NCBI GenBank assembly: GCA_033060915.1
Contig: CM065397.1
Coordinates: 12,077,001 to 12,141,000, forward strand
From: Euryodendron excelsum
Taxonomy: Eukaryota > Streptophyta > Magnoliopsida > Ericales > Pentaphylacaceae
Direction of reading: 5' to 3'
Length of the DNA: 64,000 nucleotides
Part shown: one piece after another, positions 49,677 to 63,163 of the stretch
How the letters are laid out: every line of letters begins with the position of its first letter
Numbering within the stretch: the first letter of the stretch is position 1
The notes under the pieces: generated by a model
What the model was told of the DNA's origin: nothing
The model's database searches: none
Seen by the model: only the letters and a program-made list of their open reading frames with translations
Made by a program: the position numbers and the translations under genes

Positions 49677-52600
49677 TTGGGTGTAGAAGGATAGCTTACT
49701 AAGGTGAGATGGAAATGATTCCTCAGTAAAATAGAAAAAGCAAAAAATCAACAAAGTTCTCCAGGTCCCAAACATTAGCAATATCTCAGGCACATGAAAT
49801 CCAAAACTGTACATGGAATCCAAAACTAGGGAAAAAGCAAAAATCAACGAAGTTCTCCAGGTCCCAACCATTAGCAATATTACCCATTGATGCATTCACC
49901 CTTCAGCCAATGATCAGGCATTCAGACTGATAAACTAGATGCCCACCGAAGCTAGTAATACATACTACCTTTGAGCTTTAAAAGAATAAAAACACACGAA
50001 GAGTGTAAAAGACTCCTAGCAACTCAGAGAGAGATAGCTTCTCAGTTTTTTTTTTTACAGTCTTTCCCATTACACCATAAATTTTTTAGAGAGAGGCAAG
50101 GAAATTAGATTACTTTTGTGGCAAGAATCAATTTTTAGGCGCTTTAGAGAAGGAATTGTGAGTGCACGCACCTCTTAAGTCCTATCTAGCTTCGCGCGCC
50201 CACGGAGCTTCCTCTCGCCTGGATTATCCTCTCTTAATACACAGCTACCAGTACGTATAAAATAAATTAAAATCTTTTAAATAAAAACAAAAAATTAATA
50301 TTATGTTCTTAAATTTTATACTACTAATATGAGTTTTACTAAACAGTAAATTACAGTTACTATTTGAAACTGAAAATTTATCCAAATCTATGTATAAAAA
50401 AAAATATCAAATTACATTAGACTCACATAATTAAAATACTTGTTGTTTGTTTATTATTTATGGCATACCTCAATGTTTTGTTCTATTTGATTAAATATTT
50501 TTCAAAATAAAATATTCTCAAGGTACTAAAAGTATAAAAAAATAAAAAAATTAGTCATTTCATATTAACATAGGTAGAATTAGAAAATTTGTTTATGAGT
50601 ACATTTCGATTATTGACGTTATACAACTTAATCACTGTTAAATAATTAAAAATATATAAATTATACTTTAATTGAGAAAAATTTATATAATAAATTTAGT
50701 TTCCTTGGAGCTTGCCAAAATTTGAACTTATTTTTCTTATTATTTTTAAGCATATTTAAAAGAGATGAGATTGATGAATATTTACAACCAAATGACAAAT
50801 TTATCAATAATAAGAGATTTCTATAAATGAAAAAAGAATAAATGATGCATGATTAATAATTGTGTGACATGTGCACTTCCTATGATAGAAATTTAAAATT
50901 ACTTTTATTTTCATTAAAATTTTTGTGAATGAGCATATTTGAAGGAATTTTGATAAACTTGTCATATCTGTTAAGAGTCAAAACAAAAAGAAATATAAAG
51001 TAAGACCAATAAGTAGAAAATTGGATCAAGATTTTTAGCTTTAAAAACATTATAACCAATTGTTATGATACATAATATAGTTTGATGGTTATAACATTTT
51101 TAAGAAAAAAGATTGAATAATGAAAATATAGAAATTATTTATTTCGTTTGTAATTACTTTTTTAACTAATTGTTGAAGCTGCAAGATTGGATATTTTGGA
51201 ATAGGGACATAAAATTAATTTTTTTAAAAAAAGAGTTAAATGTTTCAACTTAAATAGTATCATAGCCAATTGCAATAATATACTATAGATTCATTTGTAT
51301 TGGTCTTTCTATAAATAAAAATTAAAAGCATTTGAATAAAAAATTCTAAAGTTTTGAATCCAAGCAAGAACTTTCCAAAATCATAATAAAAGAATTTAAG
51401 GAAATTCAAAATAATAATCATAATGTTATTTTTAAATTTATGGAAGACCTTTCTAAAATTATAAAAGATGAATTTAAGGAAATTTAAAATAAAAAATCTA
51501 AGTTTTTAAAACATAAGGAGAAATTTTCTAAAATTATAAAGGTTAGGTAAAATTTTTCAAAGTAGCACAAGCTTACCTAACTTTAGACTTTACGAATTAT
51601 TAGTAAAAAGTAAAATTTTTTATAATTTATAGATGTGCAACCACGGTCGAATCCACAAAGGGGCGAACAGGAGCAGTTGTTCCCACTGACTTGGCGAGTT
51701 TCACTATTTTTTAAAATTTTTTATTTATATTTATTGGATCTTAAGTTATAAATATAAGTATATTATTCTCACTGAATTTATTGACACTTATATTTATCCA
51801 CACTAGATTTGACCTTAAGTTGTAAATATAGTGTATACAGCTTTTGTATAGAAGTAGAGCTCTTTTTTTTTGGCATTTTTAATATGAGTTTTTCTTTACT
51901 TATCAATAAAAATAGATTTTGTCAATTAAAAAATAATTTGCGTACTCTTCCACGTAAAATTTGTCTCTGCTGAATAAAAATTCTGCACCTACCCCTGCGT
52001 GCAACTAGTACTGGTCAGGACCACCACCACCACAACCACCATAGGCCTCCTACTCCTTCCTTTTTTTTTTTTTTTAAATTTTTTTTCTCTATTTGAGCTT
52101 GAGTGTGGGTTGCGTAACGTAATTTTAGGACTATGATCGTTTCTGCTTCATGAGTTTGCTATGCTTTTATATTTGGGGCGGGAAGAATACTGATGTTAAG
52201 TTGTCCATTTTGTTCGTTTTGAAGTTATATATATATATATATATGTTGTTCTTGGATGATGAATACTTCGTGTATGGGGATGGGACCATTATGAGGCTGC
52301 CCCCTGAAAGAATCAACGTTATATATATACACACACTAGGGTGTTAACTCGTGCAATACGGGAAAAATAAGGCTCATTCCACTTCACAATAAAAATGTTA
52401 TAACTAGTTAATTTGAAATTTGAAATAATTTAAAATACAATCCAAAGTCGACACATTTGGAGCTGGCTAAAGGAGTAAGCTCAAACTCCACTGTTGCAAC
52501 TCCTAAATTGATCCCGAGGTACAATCTTACCGTCCCTCTAAAAAATTGAAGTAGATACATATGTGTATATATTTATGTTATTTTATTTTTGTCACTTTTT

Positions 52601-53900
52601 TTATATATAAAATTTTAATCATCTGATAAAGTTTCATAAAGAATTTGTAAAAGCAATACTACTAAAGTGATATACATAATACAATCATGATATGTTTGAA
52701 AATCTTATATTATACCAAATGCTTTGGCATTTTAAAAGTATCACAAGATTCAGAACATTTAAAGTGCTACGTAAGAAAGAGACAAAATATCCAAACGAAT
52801 ACAACTTATATATATATATATATAAAGTGCATCAGTCAAGCTTTGCATGATAGAACATACTCTCCCACCTCATCCCTCGCACCAAATTAAGCCTTGCTCC
52901 TGCTTAAAGCCTAATTAAGGTCAAGATGGCTAGCCGCTTATCAATGTACCAATAATAACTACACCTAAAACTATGTTGCCACCAAGACGTACGCATGAGC
53001 AATATTATACCAATTCACTTTTTTTAATCTTCATCATAATTTCTTCCATTTCTTTCTTATCCATAATGCATCATATGGTATAGTAAGATCTACATTACAT
53101 ATGTTCAATCCCACTTTTGTATCAACAAATGCAGTTCGAATTAAATTAAAAAATACAACCCCCAAAAAGCCAAGGCCCATTTGTTTGCGAGATAAGAGAC
53201 TGAGAAATAAAAAATACTGAATGATAAATAATACTATAATGTGATAAAAAATTACTCATTTATTACAGTTGGTTATGGGATGAAACAAGGAATGATGAGC
53301 TATTGTCCAATCCCATATTTGGATCATCATGCAAAGGATGAGGATAAAAAGTGACTATTTACCACCTTAACCTCCCAATCCGTTTTCTAATTTTTAGCTT
53401 ATCTGGGCCAAAGGTAAACTTCTGAAAAAGCTAGCTTATTTATCAGCAATCACCCAATCACTAACATCATTCCGCAAGAAATGTTTGAATATTTCTTTTT
53501 TTTTTTTTGTGGCATTTCTCCAATTATTATCAACTAAAGGACAAATACCATATGCACATATATACTAAATTAACATGATTTATAAGTTAAAAAAGTGTTT
53601 TATTCCATAATAATACAATCGAACAGGTGCTAATTGAATTTGGTCTCCCTTTTGACAGTCATGAAATATTGTAGGAGACACAGCAACTTCCCATAATGGC
53701 TTCTACCTCAGGGAAAAATATCTGATCACTGGTCTCTCAATCAGTGGCAGGTTCAAATTTAAAAACTGGACCCTTTGTTTGGTGTTAAAACGTTTTGACT
53801 ACTAAATAAAATCAGGAGAATAACTCTATTGCATTCTGATATTTTTTTGAGAATATTGATCAATAATAATAACCTCCACTACTGGGATAAATTAAAAAAA
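49677..53900. other. Intergenic, A/T-rich
   Basis: A direct repeat of AATCAACAAAGTTCTCCAGG / AATCAACGAAGTTCTCCAGG with GTCCCAA.CATTAGCAATAT lies at about 49747-49878. The rest is A/T-rich with (TA) runs near 52228 and 52811 and a CCACCACCACCACAACCACC tract at about 52021. Frames at 52150-52347 and 52687-52890 have no recognisable features. No gene is supported. Confidence 0.45.
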
Positions 53901-53940
53901 AAGAAAAAGAAAAAGAACATGGCACCTGGGTGTCAAGGTC

Positions 53941-53962
53941 GGGGTCGGGGTCGGGGGAGGGG
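53941..53962 (+). other. Potential G-quadruplex downstream of RBR
   Basis: Four G tracts of four or more bases are separated by TC, TC and A (GGGGTCGGGGTC, then GGGGGAGGGG). This fits the canonical G-quadruplex rule with very short loops. It lies about 130 bases beyond the RBR stop codon, on the template strand of that gene. Confidence 0.7.
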
Positions 53963-54093
53963 TAGTGGCGGCTATTCTACAATAACCCATCGCTCCTACA
54001 GTACCCCATGTCATTCAGAAATGGATTGGAAAAGAAAAAATTATCCCAGGATAACTAAGATTTACATAAAGATAACTACTACTGACCATAAAC

Positions 54094-55094
54094 TTAGGAG
54101 TCTAGTTGCTCAGATTTCACAGGAGCGCCTGATGATGATGCACTGCTTCCATTCTGAAGGTAGAGGCTGTTGGCCACCAAAGAGTCACTAACCAATCCCA
54201 TGTTAACATCATCGAAATTAAGTGCGCCTCTGAGCTTCCGGTTACTACTGAGAATGTAAGTTAAACAAGGGAATTATCATTGAAAAAAAATTGAACCAGA
54301 TAGATTTCATACCTGAAAGAAAATAGTTAACACTAATTTAAACATATCAATACCCGTTCAAACGGTTATTGATGGCAGTCAGGTCTTTAGAAGGGCTCTG
54401 GTAAGCATGAGTGCTCTCTCCAACACAAGCATAGTAGCTTTTGGAGCCATTTGAAATTAAAGCATCCATCTGTATGCATAATTTAATATCAGCTTTAAAA
54501 AAACATGAACCAAATAACTGTCTAATGGTGGGCAAATGTGCCTACTGGAAATGAAGTCCTCCATATATAAGCGCACAAAAAATTGCTAGTGGGTGTCGGG
54601 TTGACATGCTTTATTTACCAACTGATGAAGTAGTTAACTGAATTTGCAATAACCTCTCAACACACTCAAATACATAACCTAGTTACTTGTCAAAAAAAAA
54701 AAAAAGTACAGAACTTCATGGTTACACATCTTGCCGTCTCTTGCATGAGTGGAGCCCTTATTCAATTGCTGTAGTTCCAAGGTGATCTAAGGCTTGTTGA
54801 AAAACATTAAGAACAATGAACTTTAGCTAAATGAACATAAGGAACAATTCTATGCCTTACAGCATGCATAGGGATTGCAATTGGCCATGCTAATTGGGTA
54901 ACCAACCTTCCCTACTGCTATTAGGACATCTTTGGAAAATATTAAACATAGCCATTACGAACCCAATCAGGTTCAGGCCAAGGTATAAACTAGGAAGCCA
55001 GACTAACTTGGGTATCACCCCTTAATCTTCCATTATCATTACTGATCTGTAGTTTTTAGGTGACATACTCCTTTGGCCTTCATCATTTGTGCAG

Positions 55095-55130
<36 letters not shown>

Positions 55131-58100
55131 CCGGTGAACGGCGGCCATAACTATAACGGTCCCATACAAAAAGCTAACATAGATGTTATGGGTAGAATTC
55201 TTTTGTAATTTCCTTCACGTCGTAGATCTAGTAATTTATCCATCTTCCATAAAGGAACGTTAATTTCTACTAACACATCCCCAAACATCTTTGTTGCGGT
55301 CGCAACAATGCCCTCAAAAAACATATTGTGGGTGATTACTTATTGCGCCATGACTCATTTGCTCAGGATGGTCTTGTTAACAGAAGTCAAAAGAAAAAAA
55401 AATCATTGTTCATCCCTCAATAAATTTGTGGTTACCCAGGATTATCAGTCACTGAAGTCTTCTTTGATTTACTTTTTCTTTTCTCTTTTGTTTTTTTGAA
55501 CATGGCTTAACCACAATGTATAGACTAAAATTATGCAACTTCCTAGAAACAACTACAAGCAAAAACACGCGAATATTTTGACTGCTTAAATGAAAAACCG
55601 TCAAGGTCAATCCTAGAATAGAAACCAAAATAATTTATAAAATGGTAAACACATACTGATGTGGAAATAAACAAGTGAAAAAATAACTAAAACGTTAAGC
55701 GAGCAATGAATTTTAAGGTCCTTTTACATGTGCAGAATGGATAAATCATGCATTAACTTGACCCATGAAGAGATCAACGATTTCAAACAAATGATTTAAG
55801 ATTCTACTATGTATACAAGCTTTCTCCAGATACATTAACTTGAGATGTGACAAAGATAGTGATCAATAGAATAATTGAACATTTTGTTGGGATCTTTGTG
55901 TATGAGCCCAGAAAAAATTACATGTAAAAGAAATATAATGCAGAAGTTATTTTAAAACGAATATAATAATAAAAACAAACAAATACCTTCGATGACCGGA
56001 GTGGAGAAACATATACATTATGTACTGCAGACACTTTTTTCGGAGACATATCAGGAAGACTTGGAAATGTTGATATCTTAGGTGATCCAGGACATTGACC
56101 TAATAGTCCAAGAACAATAAAATAAGCATGTCAGGCAATGACTGACTAGAAGGGCGCTTGAAGAGGTGACCAAAGGAAAAAATGTGACTCACATAGAAAG
56201 ACAGCAGTAAGGAGATCATACCATCAGTTTTATTGTTAGGCTCTGAATTTCTTGTTTTTTGAGCTGTTCCAACAGGGGCAAGCTCCACCAGTAGTGGCTT
56301 TACAGCAGGAATAAATATTTCATTGTAAAATGAAATTATATCAACATGCTCCTTCCCAGTTTTCTGTTTCCAGAATCATGTAAAGGTTTAGAACTCCCAA
56401 GGTAAAAGACAAAGAACCAAAAGGACTAAAAGAGAATAGAATGAGATAAATACCCCATGGCGTTGTACTGATGACCAATCAACAAACACACTGCGAAAAA
56501 CAAGAGGTTTACACTGTGGTTGCTTCCTATAGTTGAAAATGATTTCTTTAAAAGTGTGGTTCAATTGAGATATCTGTGGCCAAAAAATGAGACAATTAGG
56601 ATTAAAAAGAATTAAACAATAGCCCAAATACTCTCATATCTTTTAAGTAGCAAACCTTGGCAACTCCATAGAAACAACAGAGGATGATCTGGTCGATATG
56701 GCGATTAAAGAACATAGTTGTCCGTTGACTAAGGATTTGTTGAAAAAGACAATAAACACTTTCCCTTATCTGCGGAGATAGTTGTAGCCTTTCAACCATT
56801 CCATTGATTCTGACAGCAGCTAACTTTACAATCTAAGTAGCACAAGAAGTTCGCAATATGTTTACAAAATGGCTATGGGCAATCTAAAGCAACAAACCAT
56901 ATATTCTGGTGAGTGAATCTAATGTGATTAAATATAGAAAGTGGGACCATAATAGCAAATCATGATTTTCATGAGAGACCATCTACAACACATATGTCTA
57001 CTAAGATAATTGTAAAATCAGTATACAATACCACAGGTCCACATAAGTTAAATATTTACACACTCATGAACAGAAACCTAAAACCTCCAAGTCAAGAGCT
57101 GGAAAATAACTAAAACAATTTGATCTAAGCATGTAGTCAACATTAATATTCAACCATCGATGGCAAATTTGTGATGGAATCACTCAAATGGCACAATCAA
57201 ATCAAATATCCCAATAAATGAGAAACGTGCTTGCTAAAGGTGCCTGCGCACCCTCCCCAACCCCACCCAAAAAAAAAAACAAAATAAAACCCTCAAAAAA
57301 AAGGAAAAGAAAAGCTGTTGGTAATACCTTGCTAAAGAATATATTAATTGCAGTTTCTGCACAAGTCTCCCCTCCAGCTCCAGGATTTGGCCTTGTCGGA
57401 CTGCAAACAAGTATCCAATCGCAGAATTTCTAGTTAGACGAAAAAGAAAGTTATTCGATGGTGTAAACAAATTAGATTCGCTACTTCCTGCCTCCTGGAG
57501 TGATAATGAACAATACCTGGCAAATGCAGACTGTAAAGCAGGTGGTGGTAGCTTCGGTTCCTTGAAGGCCAGAAGGCGATCCTTCACTGGTGATGTAAAT
57601 GGATTCCGCTGAACCAACACACTTCTATATTCAGTGCGCAATCTCTTTGGTGACTGGATATCTCCATTCTGACCTGGTAAATATTAGTTTACTAAACATG
57701 TCAGTAAAAAAAAAAAAAAAAATCTGGCTGTTTTGAGGACAATGGAACAACGCGCTGTCATTCCACCTATATTTGCGCATTATTACATTACATGTTCATA
57801 ATGGTTAGTTTATTAATAATAGGGATTTAAGTTCCTCAGATCTAGGGACAAATATGTCTTTGCCATAATGTTTATGTAATAAATTAATTGATATAGTCTT
57901 ATAGAGTATAAGTATCTCCAAAAGAAAATATAAGTTACTACCTGGTGAAGTTTCATTCTTCTGTAAAGATGGCACACATGGCAAGCTTCCACAAGAAATG
58001 TTCATATGCATGGCAATTGCATCCAAAGATGGCATTGGTTCTGCCAACAACCCAAGACGATTTATTTCTGAGGAAAGGGATGGTCTTGCAACTGTCAAAG

Positions 58101-61100
58101 AATTGTACATTGAGGAGCCCTTTTCCCATACCATGCTCTCCAAAAGTCGCTCTTCCAGCGAGTTCAGATGTCGTCTCAATTCTCTGGGAAGAGATTCCTC
58201 ATGTCTGATGAAACTCTCTATCACCTTACTAAGATCGAAAGCTGTAATTCCAGTCCTCTCCAGTACAGCAGGAAATAACATTGTTACTGTCTTATGCGTG
58301 GCAAGAACTAGTTCAGCTGAACAGGCAAGCATACATCTATGGAACCTCTCGTTGGTCAATAAAGATGTCAAATTTTTTGCGTGCAGTATCTGGGCCTCTG
58401 CTGTACACATTGCTTGCAAAACCCTATAATATAACTTGAGTGCTTCCAATCTTCGTTGTTCAGCCCATATGCTGTCCATCAGGCTTGTACATTGCAGGCT
58501 TCCCGTGACACATCGCTCTCCCAGACCACTGCTCGGAAATATGGCCTCTAATATTATATTAGCCCTACGTACGACATCAGTAGTTACATCCCTGTCACAT
58601 GATGAAAGGAACCGCTCCAGCTCTGGTGAGGGTTTTGGTGGTAGTGGAGAAATGATTGTTCGAAGCCACTTTGCAGTTGTCATTGCTGTGGTTACAGGAG
58701 TAGCCGCCATTTTTGAGTTTCTACCACAAAGACTGCCATTTGCATGAGATACAGATGGAGAGCAATAGGGGGACAGTGGGCTAGTGATTGTCTTTGCGGG
58801 CGACGCAATTGAGTTAATTGTCCTCTACATAAATCAGAAAAAAACCATAAAGAATTTGAATTACATCTATAAGAGTTTTAAGGAATGTGTATCTGTCACT
58901 GAAAATGTACCTTAGCCCCAACGACATTCATGGCACCTCCAGACATGCTCCCTGAACCAAGCAAGCTATCTTCCTCATTAACAAACACCCTCTCATCCAG
59001 TTCACCCCTGTTACAAATAGCATCAGTATAATCTTTTTCTAGAATATCTAAACTGGAGGATAGTGATGCTTCTTCCATTAGATCTTCAAAATAGATCAAA
59101 TCATCTGCACTAGGAAATAAGAATTTTGAGTAAGGATGCATAAGCTAGAAGTATGATGGATTTACCTAATAATAAAAAATAGGAGAACTTTCGACTTAAC
59201 CTGTGTCAATACCCTCTAAACTTCCAGTTCTGCATTCCGATGCGGGACGTGGATTTTTCTTCAAAATAACTGTTATTAATCCATTTGCCTTCTCCATTGT
59301 TTTCCTCAACTCATCTTCTGAAGTTTCATAAATGTTGCAAAGTGATGCAAGCAAGTCCACAACTTTGCTGCCTTTCCTAACTGTAAATGCGTCAGCACAT
59401 AAACAAAACAAAGATAACAATGAACATCAACCACCCCCCGACCCTTTTCGAAACCAAAAAAGGAAAAAAGTATAACAATGATCCAACAATTGGAGAAGAC
59501 GATTACCAAATCGTGGAGAATCATGGATATTGAAGTTTCTTAAGTGAAGAGGAACATGGATAACTAACAAAGCCTGCCAAAGATTGCATAAAGCTTTAGC
59601 ATAGCATAATTTTCATTACAACTTGGGCTCACGAAAGGCAAAGGAAATGAATGACACGATAACAATCTACATGATTAAATTCTGGAATGTATTGTGTAAG
59701 GATTTTTGTCCTTGCGTCTTAATCATTTTATATTTTACTCGGGAAAAAAAACCCCCAATATTATGCTTCTTGAATACCAAACAATAGTAATAGAACTGAT
59801 AATTATCCAAGTCAAGTTATAAAGGAATGTAACTGACCAAGACAGCAACTAAACCATTAGTGCAAGTCACTAGGTCCTTAAAGCGGCTGAACACATGGTT
59901 ACGGAGAGCTAGAAACAGCAACCATCCAAACCGGTGGTAGTCTGACACATAGCCTGTAGCATTGGTGACAGCTGACCGCTCATCAACATTTGCATCACTC
60001 ATCAAGAAAAAATCCCGGAATGCACGTTTGTAGAACCTTTTGTCAAAATAAAAATCTAATGTTACTAATGTATAAACTTCAAGAAATTAAAAAAAAAACA
60101 AGAAGGTCTAGTAAATGCAGCTTTTTCTTTTCTTTTCTGGATAATACCACACACACAAACATGCGTCCCAGTCAAGACTTCAACCTTGCATATCCTTGTT
60201 TTTGCAGCAACAGGAGATTCAACTCAAGCATACAGCTTGTGGTACTGCTAAATGCTGTTTAACACCATCCATTAGGTATACAGTGAAGACCACATGGAAC
60301 TAGTCCATTTCTAATTATTCAACTACTAGAATCCATCTAAGTAGATAACTAGTTAGTATAAGAAAAAAGTAATTTTACAGTTGAACTGAAAAGACCAATA
60401 AACCAAACGCAAGTCTGGAAAACCACCCTTTTTAAACCTAGAAATCCTGCTTTAATTAGCCCCATCTCTCCATCAAAGACTTAACCTTAGCATCTCAAAC
60501 CACATAACAGGAAAATTTACAATTTCTGAGTGATGATTCACAAACTTAAGAAAACTAATTATTCCATCTCTAAAACTCTACCTTACCATACTGTTATCTA
60601 CACTAAATATTTCCCCTACCTTTTGGACTTTAATCTAAGGCCAACAACATAACTGCTTTCCAGCATAGGAAGACAAGTTGTAAAAATTTCAGTAAGCTGT
60701 CACTTTCAAAAGAGCCAGTTCCATCCCTTTTCAAGCCACAAGTCCCACAGCCTTTTCTCTTTCTTCTAAAATCTCCAAAAGACATAATATTCAAAATTTT
60801 AGCCCCCCTAAAACAATTCATAGGCAGCATTATTTTGAGTCTCCTTGCATTGCTCGGCATCAATTTAACCCAGAGCTTGTACAAGAAGGCTTTCTTACAC
60901 TTGTCCTACGTCGAAAAGGCAGTACTAAAAGTTTAGATGCGTTTATCTCTTATTGTCTTTTCATTCTATTGCACCTCTCTTACTTCAACATCTTTACTTT
61001 AGCTACACTCATTTCTTGAACAAATTGCTTCCTAACTGCTCAACATGCTATTAGAGAATATTTATCTGTATAAGTCTTTTATAACACAGTAAAATCTGTA

Positions 61101-62117
61101 AAGAACATCTTGTAATGCAAAGCTAACTTGCAAAGCATCTAATGCCAATCATCCTAGCAACTTCAGACATAATTTTCGAAGCAGTGTACTACTCTAAGCA
61201 ATTCAACTGCACAAGCAGTGCCCCTAACAAATCACACCAGCAGCACCAACAAGCAACGTCAATCCGACTAACACCACTTGTTCAATTTCTAGTACTGCCA
61301 CTACATTCAGCAAACATCACGAAGTGCCATGCCTTTTAGCAAGAATAAAATGACTTGGCATGACCTTCATTGTAGTAAGCCTCCAAATTGTAGGCTCATC
61401 CCTACAGCTCTGTTAGTCCCAGTAACAAAGTGCAAGGCCAAGGAAAGAGGTAGGGATATTTCCAAAGCAACATTAGTACAATTGGCACAAATAAGCATGG
61501 CAAGGATTGGTTAACAACAGATCACAGCATAATGAAAGAATTAGCAAATCATGCATCAGATCCTCAAAACATCATAGATGGAGAAGCAACAAAAAAAGAA
61601 AAAGAAGAAATACGAACTTGCTTAAAAGGCTCAAATGCACAAAACTGGCCTGCAACTCCTTTGCCTGGTTGGAGAAAAAATAACAAAGAACCATAAGTAA
61701 ATGCCCGAAAACAAGGTAGACACAAGACAAAATTAAAAAAGAACACACGCATTGGCAAACTTTTTAAAACTTAAGCTGAATTCTACTAGTATAAGTACCA
61801 CGGGTCTCTTCTCCCAATCTGCACCATATTGGTTATTTAAAATTGGACCAGCCTTGACAATAAACTGCAGAAGTTTTTTGAAGAAATTCACAACGCCGGA
61901 AAACAGCTCAATCAGAATTACAACAGCAAATTTACCAGAAACTAATAACAAGACAGGGAATTAGAAAAACATACTTCAGCTTTGCAACTCTCAATATCTG
62001 GCATAAGGTGAATCCATTTTCAACAGTCCCCTGACTTGAATCCTCTACATTACTCTTGCCTAATTTTTTCACATAATACAAAACAAATGCAAACCAGTAC
62101 CGTTCTGCCCCTTCCGG
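54094..62117 (-). CDS. RBR: Retinoblastoma-related protein (RBR), 3' sixteen exons
   Basis: Plant retinoblastoma homologue; it binds E2F and LxCxE proteins in the nucleus to restrain S-phase entry and steer differentiation. Exons 5-18 join in frame with standard borders: 61664-61618, 60036-59838, 59573-59507, 59380-59201, 59104-58911, 58824-57942, 57673-57517, 57400-57328, 56832-56656, 56573-56454, 56363-56222, 56099-55987, 54469-54354 and 54247-54094. Exons 3 (62117-61975) and 4 (61895-61799) are readable, but exon 4 has GG in place of its acceptor AG. Exon 10 encodes pocket domain A (from [17 protein letters not shown]); exons 12-15 encode pocket B. Many S/T-P sites ([29 protein letters not shown]) are likely CDK targets. 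The ATG at 60002 would give an 846-residue form holding the whole pocket. Exons 1-2 upstream are damaged. Confidence 0.85.
55094..55163 (+). other. Rearranged organellar 23S rRNA fragment
   Basis: GAGGTAGCGAAATTCCTTGT with CGGGTAAGTTCCGACCC (55094-55130) is followed directly by CCGGTGAACGGCGGCC with ATAACTATAACGGTCC (55131-55163). Both are universally conserved bacterial-type large-subunit rRNA segments from the peptidyl transferase region. In real 23S genes the second precedes the first, so the order here is swapped. It lies in RBR intron 16 and must be an insertion derived from plastid or mitochondrial DNA. Confidence 0.8.
55164..55370 (-). pseudogene. Unidentified coding-like fragment beside the rRNA piece
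   Basis: On the minus strand one frame reads [20 protein letters not shown], then [19 protein letters not shown] and [17 protein letters not shown]. It has a protein-like composition without stops for about 60 codons and adjoins the 23S fragment. I do not recognise it. It may be part of the same inserted DNA. Confidence 0.3.
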
Positions 62118-62229
62118 CTGATGGCACAAAGCAATTCATATGTTAACATATACATAAGTTACCTTTATTATGAACAGTTCACAAAACAAAATACACATAC
62201 AATTCAGAGCAATAAAAGGAGAAATGAAT

Positions 62230-62669
62230 TTAGTAAACAGTGGATGTACCATCCAATAGCAAACACAGGTGTAGGTAGCAGGTGTCTGCTTTCATTAAAC
62301 AACTTCATGGCTTCTATATGCGTTTTCATTTAATGATAATCCAGTTTGTGATCAAATCGAATTGCTCAAGTCAAAAAGGGGAACAATTGTTACAGAAGAG
62401 ATATTTGAAAATCCACACACACACTAAAAATCTATGAAAGAAAAACCGTAAATAAATATACGAATTAGATAAATATATATATGTGTGTGTGTAACAAGAA
62501 ACATAGAAATAAATGGCCCACAAGAATAGGAATTAAAAGAAAAAGTAACAAGCTTGCAGAAAATTGAAAATCGAGCTTCAACAGAACCTCTTCCTCCATC
62601 GTTGGACTAAGAATTATCTGTAGGAGTTCAAGGCTTCTCGTCGTCCATGTTCAAAACAAGCGGGCTCAT
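62230..62669 (-). pseudogene. RBR: Damaged RBR exons 1 and 2
   Basis: The frame from the ATG at 62669 reads MSPLVLNMDDEKP and then meets TGA at 62630-62628 and TAG at 62609-62607. It continues in the same frame to GSVEARFSIFCK, the conserved start of plant RBR proteins. The donor expected after this Lys codon is CT (62552-62551), not GT. Exon 2 (about 62345-62240) is recognisable as GLSLNENAY, then MKLFNESRHLLPTP. It has no AG before it, a frame shift between these two segments, and a disturbed 3' end around the expected GNGT. These changes would stop production of a normal N-terminus from this promoter. Alternative causes are assembly error or a non-functional allele. Confidence 0.7.
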
Positions 62670-62940
62670 AGACTGAAAGGACTAACAATCTTTACACAAA
62701 CCCTATGTCTGATCTACCAACACACCATTAAGACCAGAAGTCATTCACATCGATCAAAATAGAAGGGCAAAATCAGCTCAGAGTACCAGGTACAAGAACT
62801 AAAGACAGATCTATGAAGTCCTTCAACGATTTGCCAAATCCACCGAAACAAAAACCCTAGCTTTCCGTGTGACAAACTCAAGAAAATGCCGCCTCGCGTT
62901 CATCGAATCAACAGTGAGGAATTGAACCTGAAGAAAAGCA
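62351..62940 (-). repeat. Inverted duplication, left arm (RBR 5' end)
   Basis: Covers the RBR leader, exon 1 and most of intron 1 on the minus strand. Read on the minus strand it matches 63441-64000 on the plus strand nearly throughout. Both contain TTCTATTTTGATCGAT, TTAATGGTGTGTTGGTAGAT, CCTTTCAGTCTATGAGCCC and TTATTTCT.TATTTCTTGTTAC-type phrases. Confidence 0.9.
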
Positions 62941-63108
62941 AAATAGAAAAAGAAAATGCAGAGACTAAACCCTCCTTATCTTTTTTTTCTCTCTCTCTCT
63001 AATCTCCATATCTTTGGCCTCTTTTCTTCCTTTTGGGGAATCACTCCGTTTGCTCGCACGGGAAAAAAACCAACATAGCATAACATGGGGGATAGGCATC
63101 ATTACATG

Positions 63109-63118
63109 CATATATAAG
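63109..63118 (-). promoter_or_regulatory. TATA-like element upstream of RBR
   Basis: CTTATATATG on the minus strand, about 170 bases before the duplicated leader region. Tentative. Confidence 0.35.
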
Positions 63119-63163
63119 TTTCCCAATCCGAAGTTGACACGTCATGTGGGTTAGGTTTTGTTA

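Noticed and set aside
53829..54191. Frame with an RGRGRGRG segment, plus strand
   Set aside because: It is antisense to the last RBR exon, and the Arg-Gly run is created by the G-quadruplex tract.
57945..58747. Plus-strand frames opposite RBR exon 10
   Set aside because: They are antisense shadows of the long pocket-domain exon.
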